The translations under genes were made by a program, and so were the position numbers. A stretch of 64,000 nt of DNA from Domibacillus enclensis (GTDB lineage: Bacteria > Bacillota > Bacilli > Bacillales > Domibacillaceae). How positions within the stretch are numbered: the first letter of the stretch is position 1; every line of letters starts with the position of its first letter. Below, piece after piece: positions 35,316 through 43,329 of the stretch. The stretch is taken from contig NZ_FTLX01000004.1 of the NCBI RefSeq assembly GCF_900156125.1, positions 310,001 through 374,000 of the forward strand. Reading direction: 5' to 3'. The notes beneath the pieces are model-generated. The model did no database searches. It saw only the letters and a program-made list of their open reading frames with translations, and was not told where the DNA came from.

Positions 35316-35669
35316 ATGGGTAAAAGTAAATTTTTCGCAAGTGTAGCAGCAGGAGCAGCAGTAGGAGGCGTTATTGCGCTCTTAGACCGCGGGACGCGTC
35401 AGGAGATGTCTTCCTGGGCAAGCTATTTAATCGCGCTGGCAAAAGATCCGGATCAGCTGACCGCCTCCTCACGTGAATTGATTGACCGGGCAACGGAAAC
35501 AGCTCAAAAAATCAATGAGGATGTTTCGTTTATTAAAGGAAAAGTAGATAACTTAAAAGACCTGACACCGGAAGTAAAGGATCTTGTCGACGAAACAAAA
35601 TCTACTTTTGCGCCGCAGGGACAAAATCCAGCGGCTTCGGCAGAACAGACACAAACGCCGACGTCATAA
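35316..35669 (+). CDS. YtxH-domain small stress protein
   Basis: This 117-residue protein has one N-terminal glycine/alanine-rich TM helix (about 6-24, ASVAAGAAVGGVIALL), then an amphipathic helical region (about 45-100) rich in Asp, Lys and Thr, and a Pro/Gln/Thr tail. This is the YtxH/GvpP-like layout of membrane-anchored stress proteins. AAAGGATG precedes the ATG. It is followed 15 nt later by the YihY gene, so the two form an operon. Its role is unknown. Confidence 0.78.
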   Translation: MGKSKFFASVAAGAAVGGVIALLDRGTRQEMSSWASYLIALAKDPDQLTASSRELIDRATETAQKINEDVSFIKGKVDNLKDLTPEVKDLVDETKSTFAPQGQNPAASAEQTQTPTS

Positions 35670-35684
35670 TGGAGGAGAAGATTT

Positions 35685-36530
35685 TTGGCTGAAAAAACAG
35701 ATAAAAAAACAGATTTGCGTATTTTTTTTAAACACCTGCTGCGGCGGATTAAGGCTTCTGATGTTCCGGGAGTAGCCGCGCAAATGGCGTACTTTTTTTT
35801 GCTGGCGCTGTTTCCACTAATGATCTTTATGGTGACATTGCTCGGCTATTTGCCGATTGATCCGAATGAGGTATTCAACGTCGTGAAGGATTTTGCGCCG
35901 TCTGATTCGCTCAGCCTGGTGCAGGATACACTGCAGGAAGTGACGTCTAACGAAAATGGCGGGCTGCTGTCCGTTGGTTTTCTCGGTACGATCTGGTCTG
36001 CATCTAACGCGATGAACGCGGTCATTAAAGGGCTGAACTATGCTTATGACGTAAAAGAAACAAGAGCCTTTTACGTTGCGCGCGGCTTGTCGATTTTGCT
36101 GACGTTCGCGTTTATCATCATCATTGCCGTTATGCTTATTTTGCAAGTGTTCGGCCAGCAAATTGGCGAGTTTGCCTTTGAATTCCTCGGCATGGGGGAT
36201 CAGTTTTTAATCATCTGGACGTGGATTCGCTTCCTGCTTCCGCCAGTGGTTCTGTTCCTTGTGTTCATGGGCCTTTACTATTTGGCTCCTAATTTAAAAG
36301 TGAAGTACGTAACAGTGCTGCCGGGTGCTATTTTTGCGACACTCGGATGGATTATTGTATCGCTTGGCTTCTCTTTCTATGTCAACAACTTTGGGAACTA
36401 CTCCGCCACCTACGGAAGCATCGGGGGCGTGATCGTCCTAATGATCTGGCTGTACTTATCCGCGATGATTATTTTAGTCGGCGGTGAAATAAACGCACTG
36501 CGCAATGACCAAAAGCGCGGAGTTCATTAA
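35685..36530 (+). CDS. yfkH: YihY/virulence-factor BrkB-like membrane protein (YfkH)
   Basis: This 281-residue protein has six TM helices. Family hallmarks are visible: MAYFFLLALFPLMIFM (first TM), then WSASNAMNAVIKGLNYAYDV (about 105-124) and the C-terminal IWLYLSAMIILVGGEINAL. Early reports called the family RNase BN, which was later shown to be wrong; the function is not established. The start is TTG 35685, with GGAGGAG 7 nt upstream. It lies in the yfk gene neighbourhood, as in B. subtilis. Confidence 0.9.
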   Translation: MAEKTDKKTDLRIFFKHLLRRIKASDVPGVAAQMAYFFLLALFPLMIFMVTLLGYLPIDPNEVFNVVKDFAPSDSLSLVQDTLQEVTSNENGGLLSVGFLGTIWSASNAMNAVIKGLNYAYDVKETRAFYVARGLSILLTFAFIIIIAVMLILQVFGQQIGEFAFEFLGMGDQFLIIWTWIRFLLPPVVLFLVFMGLYYLAPNLKVKYVTVLPGAIFATLGWIIVSLGFSFYVNNFGNYSATYGSIGGVIVLMIWLYLSAMIILVGGEINALRNDQKRGVH

Positions 36531-36567
36531 AAAACCAGCTTGAGGGCTTTCCTCAAGCTGGTTTTTT
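36531..36567. terminator. Bidirectional terminator between yfkH and pfeT
   Basis: The 15-bp perfect stem AAAACCAGCTTGAGG / CCTCAAGCTGGTTTT touches both stop codons. Confidence 0.88.
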
Positions 36568-38470
36568 ATGTTTTAAGGAGTCTCAAGCCGTTCAGGATCA
36601 CAAGGATCGTGCTTCCTTCGTGGCCGAGGACACCAAATGGCAGGTCGAGCACCTGAAAGAAGTTTGAGATGATAAGCAGCACAATAACGGAAATGGAGAA
36701 GATAATATTTTGTTTAACGATCCGCTGCATTTTCCGAGAAAGCTGAATGGCTTCGGCAATTTTCGGCAAATCATTTTTCATTAAGATCACGTCTGCGGTT
36801 TCCAGTGCTACATCCGATCCTTCTCCCATCGCAATACCGACAGATGCTGTGGCAAGGGCAGGAGCGTCATTAATGCCGTCGCCGACCATCGCGACGGTGC
36901 CGTACTTCTCCAGCAGTTCTTTTACATGATCCACCTTTTGTTCAGGCAGGCACTCCGCAATATAAGAGCCAAGAGCCGTTTCTGAGGCAATCGCTCTGGC
37001 TGTTTTTTCGCTGTCGCCCGTCAGCATAATCGTGAAAATCCCTTCGTCCTGCAAAGTTTTCAGCGCTTGTTTCGTTTCTTCCCGAATAATGTCCTTCAGG
37101 GCAATGACAGCAGCAATACCTTCCTGATCGGCGATGTAGATAGTCGTTTTTCCATCCTCCGCAAATTGGGCTGCCGCTCCATTAGCAAACGCCGCTGCTT
37201 CTTCCTTGCCAACAAACGCTGCCTTGCCGATTTTCCATACGTTGTCGCCAATGGTTCCTTTTACTCCCCAGCCGGCTACATCTTCAAGCTGATCCGGTGG
37301 AGAGAACAAAATGTTTTCCTGCTGCGCATACCGGACAACAGCATGGGCGAGCGGATGGTTTGAGCGGCTTTCAATAGAAGCAGCCGCCTGAAGAATCTCC
37401 TGTCTGCGTAGGTTTCCCCGAATCACAACATCCGTGACCTCAGGCTTTCCGCGTGTAAGTGTTCCTGTTTTATCAAAGGCGATTGCTTTGATGTGGCTCA
37501 AGTTCTCAAGATGGGCACCGCCTTTAAAGAGAATGCCGCTTCGTGCACCGTTCGAAATGGCAGAAAGGGTAGCGGGCATAATTGAAGCAACAAGGGCGCA
37601 TGGAGACGCGACAACGAGCAGTACCATCGCGCGGTAAAAGGTTTCTGTCCAGCTCCAGCCAAGAAGGAAATGCGGCAAAAACATCATAAGAGAAACAATA
37701 ACGAGCACGACTTTTACATAGCTGCCTTCAAACCGTTCGATAAACTGCTGTGAAGGAGATTTCTCGCTTTGAGCAGATTGCACAAGTTCGATAATTTTTT
37801 GGAAAAGTGTTTCATCTGCTTTTTTTGTTACTTCGATATACACGGACCCGGTCATATTAACCGTCCCGGCAAATACGTCAGCACCGGCTTCTTTGGAAAC
37901 AGGAATCGATTCACCCGTAATCGCTGCTTCATCAATTGTCGTATGGCCCTTTGAAATAAGACCGTCCGCGGGAACGCGTTCGCCGGGCTTAACAATAATA
38001 ATGTCACCGCGTGTTAGTTCGGAAACGTGTACATGCTCTTCAGATCCGTCGCGAACGAGCAGGGCTGTATCCGGCTGAATGTCCATGAGCGCCGAAATTT
38101 CCCGCTGGCTTTTGTTCATCGTATACGTTTCAAGAGCCCCGCTGACGGCGAAAATAAAAATTAAAATCGCGCCTTCTGTCCAGTAGCCGATGGCCGCTGA
38201 GCCGGCAGCAGCCAGGATCATCAGCATTTCGACATTTAATTCTTTTTCTTTAATCGTTGCTTCAATGCCTTCCTTTGCTTTAGCAAAGCCCCCGATCAAA
38301 AAAGCAGATAAATAAACGAAAACCGAAGCGGTCTCTGCGCCATTTCGATCAAGCAGCCAGCCGGCCAGAATAAGCAGGCCGCTAAAAAGAGCGGCGGCTA
38401 ATTCAAGGTGCGGTGTGATTTTTTGAAGCAAGCCTTCACGCGGCAGTGTATTCTCAGTCAATGCAGTCAT
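36566..38470 (-). CDS. pfeT: P1B-4-type metal-efflux ATPase, probable Fe(II) exporter
   Basis: This 634-residue P-type ATPase lacks an N-terminal metal-binding domain. Actuator TGES, the metal-site SPC motif in ASPCALVAS (about residue 287), phosphorylation DKTGTLT (about 338), hinge GDGINDAP and the late-helix motif HEGST (about 617) are visible. SPC plus HEG(G/S)T defines the P1B-4 group, which exports Fe2+ or Co2+. In B. subtilis PfeT (formerly ZosA) has the same length and is PerR-controlled. ATG 38470 has AAGGAGG 8 nt upstream, and the longer ORF is not needed. A perfect PerR box lies about 110 bp upstream. Confidence 0.92.
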   Translation of the reverse strand: MTALTENTLPREGLLQKITPHLELAAALFSGLLILAGWLLDRNGAETASVFVYLSAFLIGGFAKAKEGIEATIKEKELNVEMLMILAAAGSAAIGYWTEGAILIFIFAVSGALETYTMNKSQREISALMDIQPDTALLVRDGSEEHVHVSELTRGDIIIVKPGERVPADGLISKGHTTIDEAAITGESIPVSKEAGADVFAGTVNMTGSVYIEVTKKADETLFQKIIELVQSAQSEKSPSQQFIERFEGSYVKVVLVIVSLMMFLPHFLLGWSWTETFYRAMVLLVVASPCALVASIMPATLSAISNGARSGILFKGGAHLENLSHIKAIAFDKTGTLTRGKPEVTDVVIRGNLRRQEILQAAASIESRSNHPLAHAVVRYAQQENILFSPPDQLEDVAGWGVKGTIGDNVWKIGKAAFVGKEEAAAFANGAAAQFAEDGKTTIYIADQEGIAAVIALKDIIREETKQALKTLQDEGIFTIMLTGDSEKTARAIASETALGSYIAECLPEQKVDHVKELLEKYGTVAMVGDGINDAPALATASVGIAMGEGSDVALETADVILMKNDLPKIAEAIQLSRKMQRIVKQNIIFSISVIVLLIISNFFQVLDLPFGVLGHEGSTILVILNGLRLLKT

Positions 38471-38492
38471 AAAGTGATCCTCCTTATCTAAT

Positions 38493-38597
38493 TGAGAATT
38501 AAAATCAAGCCATTGACGTTGATTATCATTAACAAAACCTTTATTGAAAAGGTTTTTCAATTAGAATGAACTTATTTTTAGTTTATAATTATTATAA
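38493..38597. promoter_or_regulatory. PerR box and Fur-like sites upstream of pfeT
   Basis: TTATAATTATTATAA (38583-38597) is an exact match to the PerR consensus TTATAATNATTATAA. Nearer the gene, TGAGAATTAAAATCA (38493-38507) and TGACGTTGATTATCA (38514-38528) each match the 7-1-7 Fur consensus TGATAATNATTATCA at about 11 of 14 positions. The OsmC gene starts 107 bp on the other side and might share the PerR box. Confidence 0.75.
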
Positions 38598-38704
38598 TGT
38601 AAAGTAATCATACCATAATTTTAGAAAGATGCAAGGGGCACTTATTGGCGGAATGAAGGGGATTCGATACAATAGGGAGTATCAATGAAAGGAAGTGTTC
38701 ATAA

Positions 38705-39085
38705 ATGGAATTTAAAATGAAGGATGGCGGCTTTACAACGGATTTGCCATACGGCGAACTGCATATTTCTGGAGATGAGGCGTACGGGTTTCGGCCATAT
38801 CAGCTTCTTGTTTCGTCCGTTGCTGTTTGCAGCGGGGGAGTACTCCGTAAAATATTTGCCAAGCAGCGGATTGACATTGAAGACATCACGATCCAAACAG
38901 ATGTCGTACGCAATTCAGAAGCTGCAGACCGCGTGGAGAAAATTATGGTTCATTTTATTATTAAAGGGGCCGGCTTAAAGGAGGAAAAAGTTCGCAAAGC
39001 AATTGAATTAACACGCAAAAACTGCTCGATGGTACAGTCCGTGATTCCTTCTATTGAAGTAGAAGAAACATTTGAACTGAAATAA
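38705..39085 (+). CDS. OsmC/Ohr-family protein
   Basis: This 126-residue protein has the OsmC-family two-cysteine arrangement: Cys42 in VAVCSGGVLRK and Cys107 in RKNCSMVQSV. In this family a cysteine pair reduces organic hydroperoxides. It is smaller than Ohr proteins and closer to the YhfA-like branch, in which peroxidase activity is less certain. A GGAAG site precedes the ATG. It is divergent from pfeT with a PerR box between them, which fits a peroxide-stress role. Confidence 0.85.
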   Translation: MEFKMKDGGFTTDLPYGELHISGDEAYGFRPYQLLVSSVAVCSGGVLRKIFAKQRIDIEDITIQTDVVRNSEAADRVEKIMVHFIIKGAGLKEEKVRKAIELTRKNCSMVQSVIPSIEVEETFELK

Positions 39086-39098
39086 TGTCACTAAATGT

Positions 39099-39123
39099 GT
39101 TAAATAAAGTAAAGAGCGGGTAT
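39099..39123 (+). promoter_or_regulatory. SigB-like promoter of the Ca2+/H+ antiporter gene
   Basis: GTTAAA (39099-39104), a 13-nt spacer and GGGTAT (39118-39123) give a perfect SigB -10 and a -35 differing from GTTTAA at one position. It lies 51 nt before the start codon. Confidence 0.65.
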
Positions 39124-39173
39124 GATGATTAAGTACTTATGCTCGTTACTTTGATTTAATGGAGAGTGGGATT

Positions 39174-40226
39174 ATGGGAAAAGTGTTCGCAATTATGATT
39201 GCAGCGGGTGTCCCGCTGACGATTGCAGGGTCACTTTTGCACTGGCCGAGCGTGGTTATGTTTGTGATTTGCAGTGCGACGGTTATTGCGCTGTCAAGCT
39301 ACATGGGCAGAGCAACGGAAAGTCTGGCGATCGTTGTTGGACCAAGGATTGGCGGTTTATTAAACGCAACGTTTGGAAATGCAGTCGAACTTATTATTTC
39401 TATTTTTGCACTAAAAGCAGGTCTCATCGGCGTTGTGCTGGCGTCTTTAACGGGCTCCGTACTTGGTAATTTATTGCTCGTTGCCGGTCTTTCCTTTTTT
39501 ATGGGGGGAATGAAATTCAAGCGTCAAACCTTTAGTGTCCACGATGCCCGCCACAATTCAGCGCTGCTTATTTTTGCGGTGGTGGTCGCGTTTGTGATTC
39601 CGGAAATTTTTTCAATGAATATGACGGAAGCGAAAACGCTGAACTTAAGTATCGGCATTTCCGTTGTGATGATTGCCATCTATTTAGCCGGCTTGTTCTT
39701 TAAGCTTGTCACTCATCGCGGTGTGTATGCATCTGAAGGAAATGAAGGGCATCATGATGAAGTGCCGGAATGGAACAAGAAAAAAGCCATTTTGATTTTG
39801 CTGCTGGCAACGGCTGCAGTGGCTTATGTAGCGGAAAGTCTCGTTCACACGTTTGAAGCAGTTGGAGAGCAGTTTGGCTGGTCTGAATTGTTTATCGGGG
39901 TTATTATTGTCGCGATTGTCGGGAATGCCGCTGAGCATGCTTCAGCCATTCTGATGGCAATGAAAAATAAAATGGACATTGCCGTGGAAATTGCGATCGG
40001 CTCGACACTTCAAGTAGCCATGTTTGTCGCACCGGTGCTTGTATTGATTTCATTGCTGTTTCCAACACCGATGCCTCTTGTTTTTACGATTCCTGAGCTT
40101 GTCTCGATGATTACCGCGGTTTTTCTTGCCATCAGCATTTCAAATGATGGCGAAACAAACTGGTTTGAAGGGTTGACACTTCTTGCGGCATACCTCATTA
40201 TGGGCATTGGATTTTATTTGTTATAA
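39174..40226 (+). CDS. yfkE: Ca2+/H+ antiporter, CaCA family
   Basis: This 350-residue protein has about eleven TM helices and the two inverted alpha repeats of cation/H+ exchangers: GNAVELIISIFALKAG (about 68-83) and GNAAEHASAILMAMKNKMDI (about 247-266), each carrying the essential Glu. It exports Ca2+ (and possibly K+ or Na+) for protons. The length matches B. subtilis YfkE/ChaA. ATG 39174 has GGAGAG 9 nt upstream. A SigB-type promoter suggests stress induction. Confidence 0.92.
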   Translation: MGKVFAIMIAAGVPLTIAGSLLHWPSVVMFVICSATVIALSSYMGRATESLAIVVGPRIGGLLNATFGNAVELIISIFALKAGLIGVVLASLTGSVLGNLLLVAGLSFFMGGMKFKRQTFSVHDARHNSALLIFAVVVAFVIPEIFSMNMTEAKTLNLSIGISVVMIAIYLAGLFFKLVTHRGVYASEGNEGHHDEVPEWNKKKAILILLLATAAVAYVAESLVHTFEAVGEQFGWSELFIGVIIVAIVGNAAEHASAILMAMKNKMDIAVEIAIGSTLQVAMFVAPVLVLISLLFPTPMPLVFTIPELVSMITAVFLAISISNDGETNWFEGLTLLAAYLIMGIGFYLL

Positions 40227-40247
40227 GCATAGAAGGGAATGGCGGAT

Positions 40248-40427
40248 TTGAAACCAATTCAGGACAAAGAAAAGCAGGTCGTGTACTTAAAGGAGCGACT
40301 GAACATTTTTATGGAAGTGCTGGATTCGATTGATCCGGAAGAAGCGGAAGTAGAGGATATTGACCGCTTGATCGAGATGATCGATGATATAGAGCTTAAA
40401 TGCGAGCAATTTCGCGGACGCGAATAA
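40248..40427 (+). CDS. SE1561-family small acidic protein
   Basis: This 59-residue acidic helical protein (IDPEEAEVEDIDRLIEMIDD and ELKCEQFRG segments) belongs to a small conserved Firmicutes family of unknown role. The start is probably TTG 40248: the site GAAGGGA (40232-40238) is 9 nt upstream of it, while the in-frame ATG at 40239 directly abuts that site. It follows yfkE by 21 nt and probably shares its transcript. A strong terminator follows. Confidence 0.7.
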   Translation: MKPIQDKEKQVVYLKERLNIFMEVLDSIDPEEAEVEDIDRLIEMIDDIELKCEQFRGRE

Positions 40428-40429
40428 GC

Positions 40430-40473
40430 AAAACACCTTGAACGCCATTGTGGCTGTTCAAGGTGTTTTTTTT
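40430..40473 (+). terminator. Terminator after the SE1561-family gene
   Basis: The 13-bp stem AAACACCTTGAAC / GTTCAAGGTGTTT is followed by T8. Confidence 0.88.
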
Positions 40474-40501
40474 GCCAGAAGCAATCGGAAAAGGAGAAGT
40501 G

Positions 40502-40609
40502 ATCGCTGAAAAAAGCCATTTATCGCTGATATCCATACGCGTACCGCCGGAAAAAATTTACCGGCGATACAGCCAATTTTATCAGCGCTTCTGCTGGCAT
40601 ACCGGCGTT
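40502..40609. repeat. Dyad array C: blocks every 20-21 nt upstream of fumA
   Basis: Direct blocks occur at 40502 (ATCGCTGA), 40522 (ATCGCTGA) and 40543 (ACCGCCGG). Inverted blocks follow at 40560 (ACCGGCGAT), 40581 (ATCAGCGCT) and 40601 (ACCGGCGTT). The centre CGCCGG/CCGGCG pairs, and outer blocks can pair in nested order. The six blocks are spaced 17-21 nt apart. It is non-coding and occupies the gap between a terminator and fumA. Confidence 0.7.
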
Positions 40610-40727
40610 AGCCAGGATTTCGTTCATTGAAACCGTTTGCGATTTTTTCTTTTAAACGTTTTGGCACAGGCGTATAATAAGAATTGTTCAAATACATATG
40701 AAAAAATCCTGAGGGGGAACCTGCACT

Positions 40728-42272
40728 ATGAATTTGGAAACATTCCAGAAAAGCATGTACACGTTGATCGTCGAAACATCCACGAACCTGCCGAAAGATG
40801 TCCGGCGGGCAGTGAAACGGGCGAAGGAGCGCGAAAATGCCGGTACACGGTCCGCGATGAGCCTTGATACAATTACGACGAATATTAAAATGGCAGACGA
40901 AAACATTTCGCCGATTTGCCAGGATACAGGCATGCCAACGTTTAAAATCAAAACACCGGTCGGCGCGAACCAGCTGCATATTCAAAAAGCTATTTACGCG
41001 GCGATCGAACAGGCGACAAAAGACAGCAAGCTTCGCCCAAACTCAGTTGATTCACTGGATGGTTCGAACAGCGGCAACAATCTTGGTCCAGGAACGCCGG
41101 TCATTAAATTTGAGCAGTGGGAAGAGGATTATATCGACGCGCGTCTTATTTTAAAGGGCGGCGGCTGTGAAAATAAAAACATTCAATACAGCCTTCCGTG
41201 TGAGCTGGACGGCATTGGAAAAGCAGGCCGTGATTTGGACGGAATTCGCAAGTGCATTATGCATTCCGTTTATCAGGCGCAGGGCCAGGGCTGTTCTGCC
41301 GGCTTTATCGGCGTTGGCATCGGCGGCGACCGTTCATCTGGATATGATCTGGCAAAGGCGCAGCTGTTCCGCGGCGTGGATGACGTGAATGAGCACGAAG
41401 ATTTACGCAAGCTCGAGGAGTATGTGATGGAGCATGCGAATGAGCTGGGCATCGGCACAATGGGATTTGGCGGCGAAACAACGCTTCTCGGCTGCAAGGT
41501 CGGTGTCATGAACCGTCTCCCGGCTAGCTTTTTCGTGTCGGTTGCGTATAACTGCTGGGCGTACCGCCGGCTTGGTGTAGCCGTTCATGCAGAAACAGGC
41601 GAAATCAGCGAATGGTTTTATCAGGACGGGGAAGAGGTGTCATTCGACACGGCCCAGTCGGAAGAACAGGAAGTAAAGTCGGAAAGCCGTGTTGTTACTT
41701 TGGAGGCTCCGATTACAGAAGAACAGATTCGTGAGCTGAAGGTCGGCGATGTTGTACAGATCAACGGCATGATGTACACCGGTCGTGATGCGATTCATAA
41801 GCATTTAAGCACAGCGGACAGTGCACCCGTGGACTTGAACGGCCAGGTGATTTACCATTGCGGCCCTGTGATGATGAAGGATGAAGATGGACAGTGGCAC
41901 GTCAAGGCAGCCGGTCCGACAACATCCATTCGTGAAGAGCCGTACCAGGGCGATATTATGAAGCGGTTTGGCATTCGTGCGGTGATCGGCAAAGGCGGCA
42001 TGGGGCCGAAAACGCTTCAGGCACTTGGCGAGCATGGCGGCGTGTATTTAAATGCGATCGGCGGAGCCGCGCAATATTACGCCGACTGTATTAAAGGTGT
42101 GGAAGGTGTAGACTTGATGCAATTCGGCATTCCGGAAGCGATGTGGCATTTGCGTGTTGAAGGGTTTACAGCTGTTGTGACAATGGATTCACATGGAAAC
42201 AGCCTTCATAAAGAAGTCGATAAATCCTCACTTGAAAAATTAGCGAAGTTTAAAGAACCTGTTTTTTCTTAA
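40728..42272 (+). CDS. fumA: Class I (iron-sulfur) fumarate hydratase
   Basis: This 514-residue single-chain class I fumarase interconverts fumarate and malate in the TCA cycle. The N-terminal alpha domain contains ICQDTGMP (Cys64), GGGCENKN (Cys147), GQGCSAGFIG (Cys189) and TLLGCKVG (Cys256), among which are the three ligands of the oxygen-labile [4Fe-4S] cluster. The C-terminal beta domain has GDVVQINGMMYTGRDAIHK (about 345) and GKGGMGPKT (about 423). GAGGGGG precedes the ATG. It is monocistronic. Many bacilli instead rely on class II FumC, so it would matter whether fumC is also present. Confidence 0.93.
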   Translation: MNLETFQKSMYTLIVETSTNLPKDVRRAVKRAKERENAGTRSAMSLDTITTNIKMADENISPICQDTGMPTFKIKTPVGANQLHIQKAIYAAIEQATKDSKLRPNSVDSLDGSNSGNNLGPGTPVIKFEQWEEDYIDARLILKGGGCENKNIQYSLPCELDGIGKAGRDLDGIRKCIMHSVYQAQGQGCSAGFIGVGIGGDRSSGYDLAKAQLFRGVDDVNEHEDLRKLEEYVMEHANELGIGTMGFGGETTLLGCKVGVMNRLPASFFVSVAYNCWAYRRLGVAVHAETGEISEWFYQDGEEVSFDTAQSEEQEVKSESRVVTLEAPITEEQIRELKVGDVVQINGMMYTGRDAIHKHLSTADSAPVDLNGQVIYHCGPVMMKDEDGQWHVKAAGPTTSIREEPYQGDIMKRFGIRAVIGKGGMGPKTLQALGEHGGVYLNAIGGAAQYYADCIKGVEGVDLMQFGIPEAMWHLRVEGFTAVVTMDSHGNSLHKEVDKSSLEKLAKFKEPVFS

Positions 42273-42302
42273 AGAATAAATAGGAAATTGGCATAGAATA
42301 AT

Positions 42303-42337
42303 CGAACGGTCTGCTTCTGCGGACCGTTTCTTTTTTC
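42303..42337 (+). terminator. Terminator of fumA
   Basis: The stem AACGGTC / GACCGTT, extended inward by GC/GC, is followed by TTTCTTTTTT. Confidence 0.8.
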
Positions 42338-42340
42338 GTG

Positions 42341-42427
42341 GGCGCGATTTTCCCTTACGACGGCGCGATTTCGTTCGGAGTCGGCGTGATTTCCCTGAAT
42401 CACGCCAATATCGATGAAAATCACGCC
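42341..42427. repeat. Dyad array B: GGCGYGATT blocks every 21 nt
   Basis: Direct blocks occur at 42341 and 42362 (GGCGCGATTT) and 42383 (GGCGTGATTT). Inverted AATCACGCC follows at 42398 and 42419. The central pair forms a perfect 9-bp stem with a 6-nt loop. Sequence and spacing match array A near 24.8 kb. It is non-coding and lies between the fumA terminator and pdaA. Confidence 0.85.
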
Positions 42428-42514
42428 AATCATCAGAGCCGTCGTATTGAAATAACTTCCCACGTTTAAAATGGTTTTATACAGCACATCTTATGTACAA
42501 AAGGTGGTGCTGAA

Positions 42515-43267
42515 ATGAAACAGTTTATTTTATTTGTTGTCTTTCTGTTTATGCTGCCGGTCATTGCGGTGTCGTCTGAAGCGATTCACTGGGGATTTCA
42601 AAAAGGAGCGGATGGACGCCCGGCGGAAGCGGGCGGTCAATTGGATCAGATGCTGGCGGAATACAATTCCTTTTATAAGGGCAGCCCGAAGAAAAAAGTG
42701 GTGTACTTAACGTTTGACAACGGATATGAAAATGGCCATACAAACACCATTCTCGATACGCTGAAAAAAGAGAAAGTACCGGCTGCTTTTTTTATCACGG
42801 GGCACTATCTGGAAAGCGCACCGGAGCTCGTCAAACGAATGGTTAAGGAAGGGCATATCATCGGTAATCACTCCTGGCACCATTATGATTTGACAAGTGT
42901 TCCAGGCAGCACAGTGATTGAAGAAATGAAGCTTGTAGAGGACCAGGTGGCGAAATTAACAGCGCAGAAAAAAACACCATACGTCCGGCCGCCGCGCGGG
43001 ATTTTTTCTGAAAATGTATTGAAAACAGCCGAGAAAGCCGGCTACACTCACGTCATGTGGTCACTGGCCTATGTGGACTGGTATGCGGACCAGCCGAAAG
43101 GAAAGGATTATGCGTATAACGAAATTATGAAGCAAATTCACCCGGGTGCTGTGATCATGCTCCATAGTGTGTCAAAAGATAATGCCGAGGCGCTTCCGGA
43201 TGTCATCCGCGACCTGAAAAAGAAAGGCTATACCTTTAAATCACTGGACCATTTAGCCGGCGCATAA
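42515..43267 (+). CDS. pdaA: Polysaccharide deacetylase for spore-cortex delta-lactam
   Basis: This 250-residue exported enzyme has a signal peptide (about 1-20). The NodB domain shows the PdaA-specific metal motif TFDNGYENG (about 66-74) in place of the usual TFDDG, then GNHSWHHYDLT with the zinc histidines, and RPPRGIFSE. It removes N-acetyl groups from muramic acid to build muramic delta-lactam in the spore cortex. CATCTTA (42487-42493) resembles a SigG -10, but the -35 is weak. An AAGGTGG site precedes the ATG. It is a marker for endospore formation. Confidence 0.92.
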   Translation: MKQFILFVVFLFMLPVIAVSSEAIHWGFQKGADGRPAEAGGQLDQMLAEYNSFYKGSPKKKVVYLTFDNGYENGHTNTILDTLKKEKVPAAFFITGHYLESAPELVKRMVKEGHIIGNHSWHHYDLTSVPGSTVIEEMKLVEDQVAKLTAQKKTPYVRPPRGIFSENVLKTAEKAGYTHVMWSLAYVDWYADQPKGKDYAYNEIMKQIHPGAVIMLHSVSKDNAEALPDVIRDLKKKGYTFKSLDHLAGA

Positions 43268-43329
43268 ACTGCCCCGGCTTCTTTTGATTGGCGGGGTTCT
43301 ATGGTACAGTTAGTCGTGAGGTGACGATT

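Noticed and set aside
38471-38560. 30-residue N-terminal extension of PfeT
   Set aside because: It would run over the Fur-like sites, and AAGGAGG sits just before ATG 38470.
40448-40630. 60-codon + strand ORF between the SE1561 gene and fumA
   Set aside because: It begins inside a terminator hairpin and crosses the dyad array C; no ribosome site.
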